Assembly: GCA_963810775.1 (NCBI GenBank)
Contig: CAWEOT010000023.1
Span: 27,018-91,017 of the forward strand
Direction: 5' to 3'
Source: DATBVX01 sp963810775
GTDB lineage: Bacteria; Pseudomonadota; Gammaproteobacteria; Steroidobacterales; Steroidobacteraceae
Length of the DNA stretch: 64,000 bases
In this document: piece by piece, positions 46,057-54,277 of the stretch
Numbering within the stretch: position 1 is the first letter of the stretch
Layout: each line of letters starts with the position of its first letter
The notes under the pieces: model-generated
What the model was told of the DNA's origin: nothing
Seen by the model: only the letters and a program-made list of their open reading frames with translations
The model's database searches: none
Made by a program: the position numbers and the translations under genes

Positions 46057-47667
46057 ATGATCACGCTTCGCGGTTCGGGGCTCACCATCAGGGACATCGC
46101 CGCAGTCGCGCGTGGCGAACCCGTGGAGCTCACGCGGGATGCGATGGTGCGAGGGAGGATCGACGCATCGCGCCGCATCATCGCCGAGGCTGTCGAGTCC
46201 GACAAAGCGATCTATGGCGTCACGACACTCTTCGGTGGCATGGCACACCGAGCGGTTCCAAAGCAGCTCGCGCGCGAACTTTCAACCAATGCCATCTGGT
46301 CTCACAAGACCACCACCGGCGAGCGGCTGCCTGCGAAGGACGTCCGCGCAGCGATGCTGCTGCGCGCGAACTCGCTCCTGCACGGCATTTCCGGTGTGCG
46401 GCTCGAAATCGTCGAGCGCTTCATCGCATTTCTCAACGTCAACGCGCTGCCACATGTCTTCGAGCTGGGTTCGATCGGCGCCAGCGGCGATCTCGTGCCA
46501 CTCGCCTACATCGCGGGTGCGCTTCTCGGCGTGGATCGCGACTACCGGGTCGATATCGGGAGCGAAACGCTCGATTCGCACAGTGCACTTGCGCGCCTGC
46601 GGCTCGAACCGCTCGCACTCGAGCCCAAGGAGGGCCTCGCGCTCGTCAACGGCACCTCAGTCTCGACGGGAATCGCGGCGAATTGCGTTGCGCGTGCCCA
46701 GGAGCTGCTGCAACTAAGTCTCGCGCTGCACGCGCTCTACATCCAGGCGTTGCTGGGCACTGATCAGTCGTTTCAGCCCTTCATCCACGAGCACAAGCCG
46801 CACCCCGGCCAGGTGTGGACTGCAGGCGAGATGCTGAGATTGCTGAAAGGCTCGCGATTGATCCACGACGAATCGAGCGGCAATCGACAACACCGCGAGG
46901 GCGGGCTGATCCAGGATCGCTACTCATTGCGCTGCCTGCCACAGTATCTCGGCCCGATCGTCGATGGCATCGAGGTTATCGCACGGCAGATCGAGATCGA
47001 GGCGAACTCCGCCAACGACAATCCGTTGATCGATCCGGCCAGCGGCACGATCTATCACTGCGGAAACTTTCTCGCCCAATACACTGCGGTCGCGATGGAC
47101 CAGTTGCGCTACTACGTAGGACTCCTCGCCAAGCACCTCGACGTGCAGATCGCGCTCCTGGTGATGCCTGAATTCAACAATGGATTGCCCGCATCGCTGA
47201 TCGGCAATCCCGATCGGGCCGTGAACGTCGGCTTCAAATCGCTGCAGGTCGTCAATCACTCGATCATGCCGTTGCTGAGCTACTACGGAGCTTCGCTGGC
47301 GGATCGCTTTCCGACGCACGCGGAGCAGTTCAACCAGAACATCAACAGCCAGGCGATGGGCTCGGCCAACTTCGCACGGCGCTCGCTCGACCTGTTCGAG
47401 CACTACCTCGCCAATGCACTCTTGTTCGCCGTGCAGTCAGTCGAGTTGAGAACCCAGGCGGTCGAAGGGCACTACGACGCGCGACGCTGCCTGTCGCCGG
47501 CAACAGCGCGTATCTATGAGGCAGTGCGTGGCGTGATCGGCAAACCCATCAACGGCAATCGCCCGCTGATCTGGAATGACAACGAGCAGGCGCTCGAGCC
47601 GATGGTGGAGCGGCTGCTGCTCGATCTGCGCCATCGCGGCCTGATCGTTGCGTCGTTGCGCGGCTAG
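46057..47667 (+). CDS. Aromatic amino acid ammonia-lyase (HAL/PAL/TAL family)
   Basis: A 536-residue enzyme with the self-cyclising tripeptide A142-S143-G144 (GSIGASGDLVPLAYIAG) that forms the MIO electrophile. It also has the Tyr loop YGVTTLFGG and the helix LVNGTSVSTGIAAN, and GSANFARRSLDLFEHYLANA near the end. VPLAYIAG after ASG is closer to phenylalanine/tyrosine lyases and aminomutases than to histidase, where APLAH is usual. The selectivity region (NAIWSHKTTTGERL) does not settle the substrate. No hut genes are nearby, so histidine degradation is unlikely; it may make cinnamate or coumarate. Confidence 0.88.
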   Translation: MITLRGSGLTIRDIAAVARGEPVELTRDAMVRGRIDASRRIIAEAVESDKAIYGVTTLFGGMAHRAVPKQLARELSTNAIWSHKTTTGERLPAKDVRAAMLLRANSLLHGISGVRLEIVERFIAFLNVNALPHVFELGSIGASGDLVPLAYIAGALLGVDRDYRVDIGSETLDSHSALARLRLEPLALEPKEGLALVNGTSVSTGIAANCVARAQELLQLSLALHALYIQALLGTDQSFQPFIHEHKPHPGQVWTAGEMLRLLKGSRLIHDESSGNRQHREGGLIQDRYSLRCLPQYLGPIVDGIEVIARQIEIEANSANDNPLIDPASGTIYHCGNFLAQYTAVAMDQLRYYVGLLAKHLDVQIALLVMPEFNNGLPASLIGNPDRAVNVGFKSLQVVNHSIMPLLSYYGASLADRFPTHAEQFNQNINSQAMGSANFARRSLDLFEHYLANALLFAVQSVELRTQAVEGHYDARRCLSPATARIYEAVRGVIGKPINGNRPLIWNDNEQALEPMVERLLLDLRHRGLIVASLRG

Positions 47668-47758
47668 ATTAGCAATCTGTGCAACATCGGTGGCTTGACT
47701 GACTCCGCCAAGTCGCTAGGCTGACGCAACCACATTTGCGCGCGTCCGAGACAGCCAA

Positions 47759-48292
47759 GTGAACCCACGACTCGCCATCCTGGCCACATCCTGCTGGATC
47801 GCCATCATGAGCACTTCGACACCGCAAGCGAGCGCAGAAGCCGCGCCGGAAAAAGCGCAGCCTTGCACAGCCGAGCAGTACCGGCAGTTCGACTTCTGGC
47901 TCGGTCACTGGAAGGTCACCGAGAAAGGCAAGGTCGCCGGCATCAACCGGATTGAGAGCATTCTCGGTGGCTGCGCGCTCTATGAGAACTGGCAGGGAGC
48001 CAGCGGGTTTCGCGGTAACAGCATCAACTTCTACGACGCGCCGCGCGGCGTGTGGCACCAGACGTGGATCGATCACACCGGCAGCGCGCTCACGCTCGAA
48101 GGGCGATTCGAAGACGGCGTGATGCGACTCGAAGGTCAGCGCCCAGGTGCGAAGGCCGGTGAAATACAGCTGCACCGGATCATATGGACACCACTTCCCG
48201 ACGGCAGGATTCGCCAGCTCTGGGAGACCTCCACGGACGGCGGCAAGACCTGGAGCGAGGCTTTCGACGGGCTATACACGCAGGCGAAGTAG
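47759..48292 (+). CDS. Exported DUF1579-like protein of unknown function
   Basis: A 177-residue protein with a signal peptide (residues 1 to about 26, ending ASAEA). The mature part begins with QFDFWLGHWKVTEKGK and continues with GGCALYENWQG, NFYDAPRGVWHQTWID and LWETSTDGGKTWSEAFDG, a pattern common to small lipocalin-like beta-rich periplasmic proteins. Function unknown. It starts at GTG 47759, about 90 bases after the ammonia-lyase. It is followed by a duplicated DNA segment. Confidence 0.8.
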   Translation: MNPRLAILATSCWIAIMSTSTPQASAEAAPEKAQPCTAEQYRQFDFWLGHWKVTEKGKVAGINRIESILGGCALYENWQGASGFRGNSINFYDAPRGVWHQTWIDHTGSALTLEGRFEDGVMRLEGQRPGAKAGEIQLHRIIWTPLPDGRIRQLWETSTDGGKTWSEAFDGLYTQAK

Positions 48293-48315
48293 CAACGCGC
48301 GGCTCAAGCGAACGT

Positions 48316-48384
48316 CGCCGCGGCCGCGCACCGCCATAACGTGCTGGTCATGGTCGCGATCAGCACCTGCTTTGCGTCGCGCTC
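48316..48384. repeat. Direct repeat copy 1 (copy of the thioesterase gene 3' end)
   Basis: About 69 bases that match 48586-48654 at roughly nine positions in ten. The second copy codes for the last residues of the thioesterase on the minus strand; this one is a non-coding relic just beyond the stop of the small Lys-rich protein gene. The two copies flank that small gene. Confidence 0.8.
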
Positions 48385-48397
48385 TGGAGCGCTTTGG

Positions 48398-48529
48398 TCA
48401 CATCTTTCCGCCGCTCACCACCGGCGGCCAGTTGCCTGCCTTCTTGGAGCGCTTCAGCTCGCGCTTTTCCTTGAGCGACTTCTGCGGCTTTTTCTTGCCT
48501 TCGCGCTTCTGATCCATGCCCTTGCTCAT
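48398..48529 (-). CDS. 43-residue Lys-rich small protein
   Basis: The sequence begins MSKGMDQKREGKKKPQKSLK, continues with more Lys/Arg, and ends NWPPVVSGGKM: 43 residues, about 40 percent Lys plus Arg. ATG 48529 is preceded by AAGGGG with reasonable spacing. Very short proteins with the same MSKGMDxKK..KKKPxKS/T layout are widespread in proteobacteria as conserved hypotheticals, which supports it being real. It may bind nucleic acid by charge, but this is not shown. It lies between two direct repeats derived from the thioesterase gene end. Confidence 0.7.
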   Translation of the reverse strand: MSKGMDQKREGKKKPQKSLKEKRELKRSKKAGNWPPVVSGGKM

Positions 48530-48571
48530 GGAACTACCCCTTATCGAGATGGGATTCGATTATACGACTGG

Positions 48572-49030
48572 CTACTGCTGAATATCGCTGCGGCCGCGCA
48601 CCGCCATCACCGTGCTGGTCATGGTCGCTACCAGCACCTGCTTTGCGTCGCGCTCGCCGAGCGCTTCGCCGTTGCACACGAAGAGCGTGTGCCCGGATTT
48701 CACCACCGAGCCGACCAGGCGGAAGCGGTCCGCGGCTGCGGGAGCAAGGAAATTGACCTTGTACTCGACCGTGAGCACGCCTGAGTCGGCGGGCATCAGG
48801 GAAAACGCCGCATAGCCGCAGGCGCTGTCGAGCGCCGTAGCAATGATGCCCGCGTGCATGAAGCCATGCTGCTGCGTCAGTTCCGGATCGAACGCCAGCT
48901 CGAGCTCGACGCAGCCCGGATCGACCTGGATGAGCGATACCCCCAGCGCTGCCATCACGCGCTGACGGGCAAAACTGGCGCGCACGCGTGCGCTAAAATC
49001 AGCATCCTTCGGTTCAAAGGTTCTGTCCAC
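48572..49030 (-). CDS. PaaI-family (hotdog-fold) thioesterase
   Basis: A 152-residue hotdog-fold protein: the central helix segment QQHGFMHAGIIATALDSACG, with the HGG-like HAG turn, and GVLTVEYKVNFLAPAAADRF are typical of PaaI-type acyl-CoA thioesterases. The start is placed at GTG 49030 (MDRTFEPKDADF), since the upstream extension overlaps the divergent gene. It probably hydrolyses aromatic or medium-chain acyl-CoA. The 20 bases between the GTG and the divergent start at 49051 leave little room for promoters. Confidence 0.85.
   Translation of the reverse strand: MDRTFEPKDADFSARVRASFARQRVMAALGVSLIQVDPGCVELELAFDPELTQQHGFMHAGIIATALDSACGYAAFSLMPADSGVLTVEYKVNFLAPAAADRFRLVGSVVKSGHTLFVCNGEALGERDAKQVLVATMTSTVMAVRGRSDIQQ
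48586..48654. repeat. Direct repeat copy 2, inside the thioesterase gene end
   Basis: The parent copy of the repeat at 48316-48384. It encodes the last about 23 residues of the thioesterase (minus strand). The repeat pair suggests that a tandem duplication or recombination placed the Lys-rich gene between two copies of the thioesterase 3' end. Confidence 0.8.
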
Positions 49031-49050
49031 AACGTCAGTGTCGCCGAGCC

Positions 49051-49699
49051 GTGCCTGAAAAATCCAATCCGGTTGACCCGCGCATCGAGTACGTCTGGCG
49101 CTTCTGGTTCGCCGATTCGCTGGAGAGCGCCGAGGCGCTGCAACGTCGAGTGGATTTCTGGTTTGGGAGTGAAGATGGCGAAACCACTGCGGTCGACCGA
49201 CAGATCGATCGGGAATTTCGGGCCGACATGGAACGGGCCGCGGCGGGACATCTCGCAGATTGGCCGCGCACGCCGCGCGGCAGATTGGCACTGATCCTGC
49301 TCATGGATCAGTTCCCCCGTAATGCGTTTCGGGGCACGGCGCGCGCCTTTGCAACGGATCGGCAGGCGCTCGGCCTGGCGTTGGAAGGGATGCGGGAGGG
49401 AGCGGACGCGCTGCTGCAGCCCGCCGAGAGACTCTTCTTCTATCTCCCGCTGGAGCACGCCGAGGATATCGAGGTCCAGGAGCGCGCTGTCGCCGCGTGC
49501 GCGGCACTCGCTCTCGATGTCCCGGCGCCAATCCGCAGCTTACTTCGAGGGATGCACCCACTACGCCGAGCAGCACCGCGACATCATTCGCCGTTTCGGA
49601 CGTTTTCCCCATCGCAATGCCATCCTCGGCCGGCAGAGCACGGCTGAGGAGCGGGACTACCTGGCACGTGAGGGCGTCGACTTCGGACAGAAGGCCTAG
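49051..49699 (+). CDS. DUF924 family protein, frameshifted
   Basis: The first frame gives YVWRFWFADSLESAEALQRR, FWFGSEDGETTAVDRQID, LILLMDQFPRNAFRGTARAF and FFYLPLEHAEDIEVQERAV, the DUF924 pattern. Around 49525-49545 the frame is lost: a +1 change moves the rest to the next frame, which reads YFEGCTHYAEQHRDIIRRFG, RFPHRNAILGR and EERDYLAREGVDFGQKA, the usual C-terminus, with a stop at 49699. The family is of unknown function with a helical-repeat fold. Its TAG overlaps the stop of the convergent reductase gene in CTAG. Confidence 0.82.
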
Positions 49700-50709
49700 A
49701 TCCGGATTACGACCTTGCCGAAGTGAGCGCCACTGTGCTGGTAGCGGTACGCGTCCAGCGCCTCGTCGAACGCAAACACCTTATCGACTACCGGTTTCAT
49801 CCCGTTGACCTCGATAGCCGCATTCATGCGTTCGAGCATGGCGCGGTTGCCGACGAAGATGCCGTGCAGGCTCGCGCCCTTGCGCATCACCGGATGCGGA
49901 TTGGTGTCGCCCTGGAATCCCGCGAGCACGCCGATGAGCGCGATCTTCCCGGCGTAGGCGACTGACTGCATCGATTTCGCGAGAGTACCGGGACCGCCGA
50001 CTTCAACCACGTAGTTGACGCCGCGTCCCTCGGTGAGCCTCAGCACTTCCTTGTCCCATTCGGGCGTACGCTTGTAGTTGATCAGGCCCGTGGCGCCCAG
50101 GGCGCGCCCACGCTCGAGCTTCTCATCGCTCGATGAAGTCATGTACACGCGCGCACCGGCAAGACGCGCGAACTGCAGCGCGAAAACCGAGACGCCCCCA
50201 GTTCCGAGGACCAGGACGCTGTCTCCAGGCTTGACCCCGCACACGATCATCAGCGCGTGCCAGGCAGTCACGCCCGCGCAAGTCAATGTGGCACCTTCCT
50301 CGAAGGATAGGTTCGAGGGCATTGCAACGGCGTCGCGCTGATCGAACAGCACGTATTCGGCCAGCACGCCGTCCATCGGTGCGCCGATGGCGGGACGTGC
50401 CTCCGGGGCCGGCGGCCCGTCGACCCAGTTCTGGAAGAAGGTGCTGACGATGCGGTCACCGACCTTGAAGCGGGTGACATCGGATCCAGCCGCAACCACT
50501 TCACCGGCGCCATCGGACAACGGAACCAGGTCGCGCTGCGTCTTACCGCCAAAATATCCGCCGGTGACGATCAACTGGTCGCGATAGTTGAGCGATGCGG
50601 CGCGCATGCGCGCGAGTATCTGCGTCGGGCCGGGCGTCGGTGTGGGGCGCTCGTCGATCCTGAGCTGTTCGAGCTTCTCGCAATCCTTGGGGACGATCCA
50701 GGCCTTCAT
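49696..50709 (-). CDS. MDR-superfamily NAD(P)H oxidoreductase (quinone-reductase/alcohol-dehydrogenase-like)
   Basis: A 337-residue medium-chain dehydrogenase/reductase. The catalytic domain has ASLNYRDQLIVTGGYFGG, GAGEVVAAGSDVTRFKVGD and a Tyr/Asn in place of zinc ligands, so it is probably a zinc-free quinone or enone reductase. The cofactor loop is VLGTGGVSVFALQFARLAG. The C-terminus, DEALDAYRYQHSGAHFGKVV, is usual for the family. It is the downstream or upstream partner of the amidohydrolase gene at 50726-51841 (16 bases apart, same strand). Confidence 0.9.
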   Translation of the reverse strand: MKAWIVPKDCEKLEQLRIDERPTPTPGPTQILARMRAASLNYRDQLIVTGGYFGGKTQRDLVPLSDGAGEVVAAGSDVTRFKVGDRIVSTFFQNWVDGPPAPEARPAIGAPMDGVLAEYVLFDQRDAVAMPSNLSFEEGATLTCAGVTAWHALMIVCGVKPGDSVLVLGTGGVSVFALQFARLAGARVYMTSSSDEKLERGRALGATGLINYKRTPEWDKEVLRLTEGRGVNYVVEVGGPGTLAKSMQSVAYAGKIALIGVLAGFQGDTNPHPVMRKGASLHGIFVGNRAMLERMNAAIEVNGMKPVVDKVFAFDEALDAYRYQHSGAHFGKVVIRI

Positions 50710-50725
50710 GGCGTGCCTCCTTCAG

Positions 50726-51841
50726 CTACAGCGAGAACACCCGCTCGGCGTTCGTCTGGAAGAATTTCTTCTTGTCGGCATCGCTGAGCGGCAGGTTGTC
50801 GCAGGTGATCACTTCTTCCGCAACATACTGGTACGGGTAATCCATCGCGTACATCACGCGATCGGCGCCGAGGACCGAGTGACAGAACATGATTGCGGGT
50901 TCCCATGCCACGCCGCTGTTGGTGACGTAGATGTTCTCGCGCAGGTAGTCGCTGGGTCTCCTGCGCAGCGCCTTCATGCGCGGATAGCGGCCGGCGGCCA
51001 CCGACGCGCGGTGCATGTAGTCGATTCGATACATCCAGTACGGCAGCGCTTCGCCGGCGTGGCCGACGATGATCTTGAGCTGCGGGAAACGGTCGAACGC
51101 GCCGCTGGTGATGATCGCAAGCAGGTGCATGCCCGGTCTCCACCGCGAATCCGTAGATCGCCGACTTCAAGCCCGCGCTCCAGCATCGGACCGATCAGGC
51201 CGCGCGACGGTGTGTTCGGATGAATGTAGATCGGCGTGTTGAATGCTTCGGCGGCGGCGAAGATGTCCCAGTACTTCTCGTCGTCCAGGTATTCACCCAG
51301 TGTATGCGAATTGATGATCACGCCTTTGAGCCCGAGCTGCGTCGCGCCGCGCTCGATTTCCTTGGCTGCCGCCTGCGGGTCCTGCGGCGCGACAGCGGTC
51401 AGTCCCGAATAGCGATCCGGATGCTCGCGGATCGCCTCGGCCAGCTGATCGTTGAATGAACGGGCGAGCGAAGTCGCCGTTGCCGCGTCGAACACCTGGA
51501 CTCCAGGCGAGGTGAGCGAGAGGATTTGCCGGTCGATGCCGGTCGCATCCATGTCCCGCAGGCGCTGCTCGCCGAGGTCCTGGATTCGCGCGATGATCTG
51601 CGTCGCACGAGCGACTCGGGCTGCGAAGATAAAAGCCCCATAGGCTCTGGAAACCCGGGTCATCGATGGCGTTGCGCTCGAGGAGCTTGCGGTACTGCTC
51701 GAACATCTCGGGTGGCGCGAACGCTTCCTCGGTCGCGATGCGCTTGTAGCCCTTGGCGGCGGTACGGAAGGTGTTGATTGTGCTCGGGATGTGTTGCTGC
51801 TCATGGCCCGGAATCTTGGCACAGGCAGCGCGCGTTCCCAC
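50726..51841 (-). CDS. Amidohydrolase-2 family decarboxylase-like protein with three +1 frameshifts
   Basis: The protein is a paralogue of the one at 29121: KGYKRIATEEAFAPPEMFEQ with the EEA metal Glu, then AAKEIERGATQLGLKGVIIN, IYIHPNTPSRGLIGP, AIYGFAVETG, IIVGHAGEALPYWMYR and MYAMDYPYQYV. These pieces lie in successive frames. Each junction is one extra base in a homopolymer: AAAA at 51631-51634, CCC at 51172-51174 and CCC at 51132-51134 (plus strand). With these removed, one gene of about 350 residues results. The start is uncertain; GTG 51841 is the furthest candidate. Confidence 0.8.
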
Positions 51842-51942
51842 ATTGCGCTCAGCATCGACTTTTATTTCCGTATCGGTCGAGCGTGTACGGGGGGCGGGCG
51901 GCGAGATAGCCCCGAGCCACAGCTGAAATTAAGGAGTTCGCG

Positions 51943-52644
51943 ATGACCACGGCCGACCAGATCCAGGCGCTCGAGAAGAAGCTCGAGCAGGTGACGCACG
52001 AACTGGGAATCCTGCAGGACGTGCACGCGATTCGCAGGCTCCAGCACGCGTACGGCTACTACATCGACAAGTGCCTGTACAACGAGACGGTGGACCTGTT
52101 CGCCGAGGACGGCGAAGTCCGTTTCATGGGCGGCTGCTACAAGGGCAAGGCCGGTGTTCGGCGCCTCTACATCGGGCGTTTTCAGAAGAACTTCACGGGC
52201 GGGAAGAACGGCCCCGTTCATGGCTTCCTGCTGGATCATCCGCAGCTCCAGGACATCATCGATGTCGCGCCCGATCGTAAGACCGCGAAAGCGCGCGCAC
52301 GCTCGGTGATGCAGGCGGGCAGCCATGAGAGTCGCCACACGGGCGAGGGCATTCCGCGCCAGTGGTGGGAAGGCGGCATCTACGAGAATGACTACGTCAA
52401 GGAAGACGGCATCTGGAAGATCAAGGTGCTCAACTATCGACCGGTGTGGCATGGCACGTTCGAGAAAGGCTGGGCGCACATGCCCGCCGGGCAGTTCCCG
52501 TTCGCTTCTGTGACCTATCCCAAGGACCCGGTCGGTCCTGACGAGATCATCACCGATCCAAAGCCGGTGCTCTGGCCCGACACCGACGTCGTGCCGTTCC
52601 ACTACCCACATCCCGTCACCGGTAAGTGGGTGAAAGCGGACTGA
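51943..52644 (+). CDS. NTF2-like (SnoaL-type) protein, candidate diarylpropane/stilbene lyase
   Basis: A 233-residue protein with an N-terminal coiled-coil helix (IQALEKKLEQVTHELGILQD) leading into an NTF2 core: HAIRRLQHAYGYYIDKCLYN, VDLFAEDGEVRFMGGCYKG and WEGGIYENDYVKEDGIWKIK. A Pro-rich C-terminal arm (PVGPDEIITDPKPVLWP, FHYPHPVTGKW) follows. The NTF2-superfamily enzymes LdpA and LsdE, which release formaldehyde from lignin-derived diarylpropanes to leave stilbenes, have this type of fold; membership is inferred from context with the carotenoid oxygenase downstream. An AAGGAG site precedes the ATG. Confidence 0.83.
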   Translation: MTTADQIQALEKKLEQVTHELGILQDVHAIRRLQHAYGYYIDKCLYNETVDLFAEDGEVRFMGGCYKGKAGVRRLYIGRFQKNFTGGKNGPVHGFLLDHPQLQDIIDVAPDRKTAKARARSVMQAGSHESRHTGEGIPRQWWEGGIYENDYVKEDGIWKIKVLNYRPVWHGTFEKGWAHMPAGQFPFASVTYPKDPVGPDEIITDPKPVLWPDTDVVPFHYPHPVTGKWVKAD

Positions 52645-52668
52645 TCCGCGCACCGCCCGGACCGCTGC

Positions 52669-53473
52669 ATGGCAGGAGTTCTGAACAACCAGGTTGCGAT
52701 CGTCACCGGTGCCGGCCGTGGTATCGGCCGCGCGATCGCGTTGCGGTTTGCCGCTGAAGGCGCCGCGGTCGCTGTGACGGCGCGCACCCAGAAGCAGATC
52801 GATGAGACGGCGGCCGCGATCACTTCGCAGGGCGGACGTGCCATTGCCGTGGCAGGGCGATGTCACGCGACGCGAAGATGTGGCGCGTGTGGTCGAACGA
52901 ACCGTCGCGAAGTTCGGGCCGGTGACGACGCTCGTGAGCAATGCCGGTCACGGTGGTCCTTACGGGCCGATCGGGTTTGTCGATCCCGACGAATGGTGGG
53001 CTTCGCAGGCGTTGCATGTGCGCGCGCCACTCCTGTTTGCCAGCGCGCTGCTGCCCGGCATGCAGAAGGCGGGCGGCGGGCGGATCGTGATCGTCGCGAG
53101 CCGCGGCGGTGTCGAGGTTGGCCCGAGCCTTTCAGCTTATTGCGTTGGCAAAGCGACCCAGATCCGTTTCGCGCAACACCTCGCGGCGGAAGGCAAGGAC
53201 CATCACGTCGCCGCATTCGCGATCGAGCCCGGCACAGTGATCACCGAGATGGCGGAAGCCACGCTCGCTTCGCCCGATGCACAGCGCTGGCTGCCGCACA
53301 TGCTGGTCTCACTGAAAGAGATCAAGGCGCAGTCCGACCCGAAGGCGGGTCTCGCGCGCGCTGCGGAAATGTGCGTGAAACTTGCGTCCGGCCGCTATGA
53401 CGGGCTCTCGGGACGCTACCTGACACCCGATGATGATTTCGACGCGCTGTTGCGCGCGGCCGCTGCGATCTGA
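52669..53473 (+). CDS. SDR family oxidoreductase, frameshifted
   Basis: The N-terminal part (TGAGRGIGRA, then TARTQKQIDETAAAI) is in one frame and the rest (GDVTRREDVARVVERTVAKF, LVSNAG, VIVASRGGVEVGPSLSAYCV with the YxxxK at YCVGK) in the next. The break is one extra G in the run GGG at 52855-52857; without it AIAVAGDVTRRED is continuous, as in normal SDRs. The joined enzyme has about 267 residues. It lies between two paralogous NTF2 proteins and is not of the LigD-like subgroup. The C-terminal GLSGRYLTPDDDFDALL is common in this SDR branch. Confidence 0.85.
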
Positions 53474-53492
53474 ATTCCGAAGGAGATTGCGC

Positions 53493-54176
53493 ATGACGAA
53501 CGACGAGCAGCTCAAGACGCTCACCGCCCGCCTCGATGAACTGACGCGGCGTATGGGCGTGATGGAGGACACGCACGCGGTACGCACCCTGCATTTCAAG
53601 TACGGCTACTACATCGACAAGTGCCTGTACGACGAAGCGGTGGACCTGTTCGCGGAGGATGGGCGCGCGCACTTCCTGAACGGTGTGTACCTCGGCAAGG
53701 CCGGCGTGCGGCGCCTGTATTGCGACTGGTTCCGCAATCTTTTCACGCGCGGACATAACGGCCCGACGGACGGACTGCTGCTCGATCACCTGCAGATGCA
53801 GGACATCGTCGACGTGGCGCCGGATGGCCTGACGGCCAAGGGACGGTTTCGCGCGCTGATGACCGGCGGTCAGCACGAGAGCAAACGCCCCCGCATCGAG
53901 GGCTTTCCTGCGCAATGCTGGGAAGGAGGCTCGTACGAGAACTCATATGTCAAGGACAAGGGCGTCTGGAAGATCAAAGTGCTCAACTACAACATGTACT
54001 GGCAGGCGGACTATGAGAAGGGTTGGGCGAACGACCAGCCGCACCTCAAGCCCTTCGACAAGACGTATCCGGAAAATCCGATCGGTCCGGACGAACTACT
54101 GCCCGAGACGCCGAGGTTCTGGCCGCAAGCGCGCAATCTTCCATTTCACTACCCGCACCCGGTGACCGGGAAATAG
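53493..54176 (+). CDS. NTF2-like (SnoaL-type) protein, paralogue of the one at 51943
   Basis: A 227-residue protein with the same layout as its paralogue: a helical start (LKTLTARLDELTRRMGVMED), HAVRTLHFKYGYYIDKCLYD, VDLFAEDGRAHFLNGVYLG, WEGGSYENSYVKDKGVWKIK and a Pro-rich end (PFHYPHPVTGK). AAGGAG precedes ATG 53493. Two related enzymes in one operon could handle different stereoisomers or substituents. The G of its TAG stop is the first base of the REP hairpin at 54176, and the last residue GK matches the paralogue, so little or nothing of the protein was lost. Confidence 0.83.
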   Translation: MTNDEQLKTLTARLDELTRRMGVMEDTHAVRTLHFKYGYYIDKCLYDEAVDLFAEDGRAHFLNGVYLGKAGVRRLYCDWFRNLFTRGHNGPTDGLLLDHLQMQDIVDVAPDGLTAKGRFRALMTGGQHESKRPRIEGFPAQCWEGGSYENSYVKDKGVWKIKVLNYNMYWQADYEKGWANDQPHLKPFDKTYPENPIGPDELLPETPRFWPQARNLPFHYPHPVTGK

Positions 54177-54258
54177 GTACCAGGTTCGGTTGCATAACTT
54201 GTTGCATAACTCACCCGGCAGGAGTTATGCAACAAGTTATGCAACCGAACCTGGTACC
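54176..54258. repeat. REP hairpin between the NTF2 and carotenoid oxygenase genes
   Basis: An 83-base element with the same arms as at 39123: left 54176-54211, right 54223-54258, each ending in GGTACC, with a spacer of about 11 bases that differs from that at 39123. It lies within an apparent operon, exactly at the stop codon of the upstream gene and 15 bases before the ATG of the next. Confidence 0.88.
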
Positions 54259-54277
54259 TCTCGAGGTTGAAACATGA
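54227..54277 (+). CDS. Possible short leader peptide encoded by the REP right arm
   Basis: ATG 54227 or ATG 54239 opens a reading frame of 16 or 12 codons that reads through the REP arm (MQQVMQPNLVPLEVET) and stops at TGA 54275-54277, overlapping the ATG of the carotenoid oxygenase as ATGA. AGGAG stands just upstream (54220-54224), though its spacing is too short for the first ATG and long for the second. Translation is unproven; the overlap would allow re-initiation on the downstream gene. Confidence 0.3.
   Translation: MQQVMQPNLVPLEVET

Noticed and set aside
48301..48512. A plus-strand open frame over the region after the DUF1579-like gene
   Set aside because: The region is better explained by the minus-strand Lys-rich gene and the repeat copy; the plus-strand products have no motif.
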